From an uncultured Clostridia bacterium (GTDB lineage: Bacteria > Bacillota_A > Clostridia > Oscillospirales > Oscillospiraceae): a DNA stretch of 6,529 nucleotides. Both the position numbers and the translations under genes were made by a program. The notes under the pieces are model-generated. The model saw only the letters and a program-made list of their open reading frames with translations, had not been told where the DNA came from and did no database searches. Position 1 is the first letter of the stretch. Each line of letters starts with the position of its first letter. The DNA is taken from assembly GCA_946410505.1 (NCBI GenBank), contig CAMKAP010000116.1:1-6529 (forward strand), given 5' to 3'. This document shows positions 5,896-6,529 of this stretch, one piece after another.

Positions 5896-5925
5896 AAATG
5901 TGTATTCATTTGATGAAATACATTT
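5896..5925 (+). repeat. AT-rich imperfect hairpin in the leader of the oxidoreductase gene
   Basis: TTCAT (5905-5909) and ATGAA (5913-5917) form the inner stem around TTG; AAATG (5896-5900) and CATTT (5921-5925) form the outer stem with small bulges between. Two imperfect tandem units, TGTATAAATG and TGTATTCATT (5891-5910), overlap the left side. It ends 9 bases before the ribosome binding site, so it may be an operator or a leader RNA structure. Confidence 0.4.
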
Positions 5926-5934
5926 ACGATATGG

Positions 5935-5941
5935 AAAGGAG
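5935..5941 (+). promoter_or_regulatory. Ribosome binding site AAAGGAG for the oxidoreductase gene
   Basis: AAAGGAG sits 7 bases before the ATG at 5949. It rules out the in-frame ATG at 5931, which lies just before it and has no ribosome binding site of its own. Confidence 0.8.
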
Positions 5942-5948
5942 AACAGAT

Positions 5949-6529
5949 ATGGCAAGAGAGATCCTGTTTGATCTCGGCAAAATGATCACGGACCGCATTC
6001 CCTACAAGTTAGGCATCAAGCGCCTGACGGAAAACGATCCCGAGTACATCATTCTTGACCGCGCATGTTCCAGCGATGAGATCGCCGAAGTCATGCTCAA
6101 GATGGGCCTGCGCAAGCCCAAGACCACCGCAGAGATCGCCAAGCTCACCGGCAAATCCGAGGAAAAGATTGAGGAGCTGCTGACCGACGCCGCCATGCAC
6201 GGTATCGTCGAGTACCATTGGGAAAATCCCAAGCACGAGAAGCAGTGGTATGTCCAGCTGTTTGTTCCCGGCATCGCTGAGATGACCAACATGGTGCTGT
6301 GGCAGGTGGAAAAATATCCCGAGCTCGCCGACAGCTTCGATAAGATGACCTTCCTGCCCCTGGAAGGAAAGACCCATCTGATCCCTCCCGGCGGTGACGG
6401 CATCGGCATGCACGTGATCCCTGTGGAGAAAGCGATCCAGCACGAGAACAAGTCCGTCTCTATCGAACATATCTCCCACTGGCTCGACAAGTACGACGGC
6501 AAGCTCTCCGTCGGCTACTGCTCCTGCCG
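5949..6529 (+). CDS. Probable iron-sulfur pyridine nucleotide-disulfide oxidoreductase, N-terminal part (runs off window)
   Basis: 193 complete codons plus the first two bases of an Arg codon are present. The start MAREILFDLGKMITDRIPYK and the block LIPPGGDGIGMHVIPVEKAI (144-163) resemble, from memory, large clostridial proteins that join an N-terminal region to 4Fe-4S clusters and an FAD/NAD(P)-binding oxidoreductase domain. About residues 43-90 look like a winged-helix fold (KTTAEIAKLTGKSEEKIEEL then a GIVEY strand). The last visible residues are Cys191-Ser-Cys193-Arg, fitting the start of a cluster motif of the CSCR type in those homologues. There is no signal peptide or membrane segment, so it is probably cytoplasmic. 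Codon choice is strongly biased to AAG, ATC, GCC and CTC, more so than in tex, suggesting high expression. Electron donor and acceptor cannot be told from this part. The call rests on remembered similarity and is moderate. Confidence 0.55.
   Translation, partial: MAREILFDLGKMITDRIPYKLGIKRLTENDPEYIILDRACSSDEIAEVMLKMGLRKPKTTAEIAKLTGKSEEKIEELLTDAAMHGIVEYHWENPKHEKQWYVQLFVPGIAEMTNMVLWQVEKYPELADSFDKMTFLPLEGKTHLIPPGGDGIGMHVIPVEKAIQHENKSVSIEHISHWLDKYDGKLSVGYCSC

Noticed and set aside
5890..5913. A short plus-strand frame starting with ATG at 5890 in the oxidoreductase leader.
   Set aside because: It encodes only seven residues and has no ribosome binding site, so there is no support for translation.
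6002..6502. Two open frames of 166 and 156 codons on the minus strand opposite the oxidoreductase gene.
   Set aside because: They are mirror products of the strongly biased plus-strand coding sequence. The plus frame has a strong ribosome binding site and a recognisable protein start.

Overview
The window looks like ordinary chromosomal DNA from an anaerobic Firmicute, most likely a clostridium of the Oscillospiraceae/Lachnospiraceae kind. The evidence is the mid GC content (roughly 50-55% by eye), AGGAG-type ribosome binding sites before nearly every gene, a PdaB-like polysaccharide deacetylase, a C69 dipeptidase and the start of a clostridial-type iron-sulfur oxidoreductase. The taxonomic placement is an inference from gene content; no rRNA or other marker is present.

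Layout, left to right. Positions 1-1087 (minus strand) hold ruvC followed by ruvA, overlapping by 16 bases; ruvA runs off the left edge, and ruvB would be expected beyond it. Positions 1088-1224 form a dense divergent control region. It contains a 20-codon reading frame with a perfect AAGGAGG ribosome binding site just before ruvC, a 12-base direct repeat at the ruvC start, a perfect 8-base-arm hairpin, and a sequence resembling a forespore sigma-G promoter facing the deacetylase. Positions 1225-1992 (plus strand) encode a membrane-anchored polysaccharide deacetylase. A strong hairpin at 1995-2030 separates it from the convergent gene. Positions 2048-3511 (minus) encode a C69 dipeptidase and 3551-5710 (minus) encode Tex, an RNA-binding S1 protein; they are 39 bases apart and probably cotranscribed from a good sigma-A promoter at 5768-5797. 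Positions 5711-5948 are a second divergent control region rich in inverted repeats. From 5949 (plus) a probable iron-sulfur/flavin oxidoreductase begins and leaves the window at the first cysteines of its cluster motif.

The genes are mostly housekeeping: RuvA and RuvC process Holliday junctions, Tex is a broad transcription/RNA-associated factor, the dipeptidase recycles peptides, and the deacetylase modifies cell-wall or spore-cortex glycan. I see no mobile element, CRISPR array, tRNA, rRNA, toxin-antitoxin pair or defence system, and no clearly new multi-gene system. The most unusual signals are in the two divergent intergenic regions, above all the small reading frame before ruvC.
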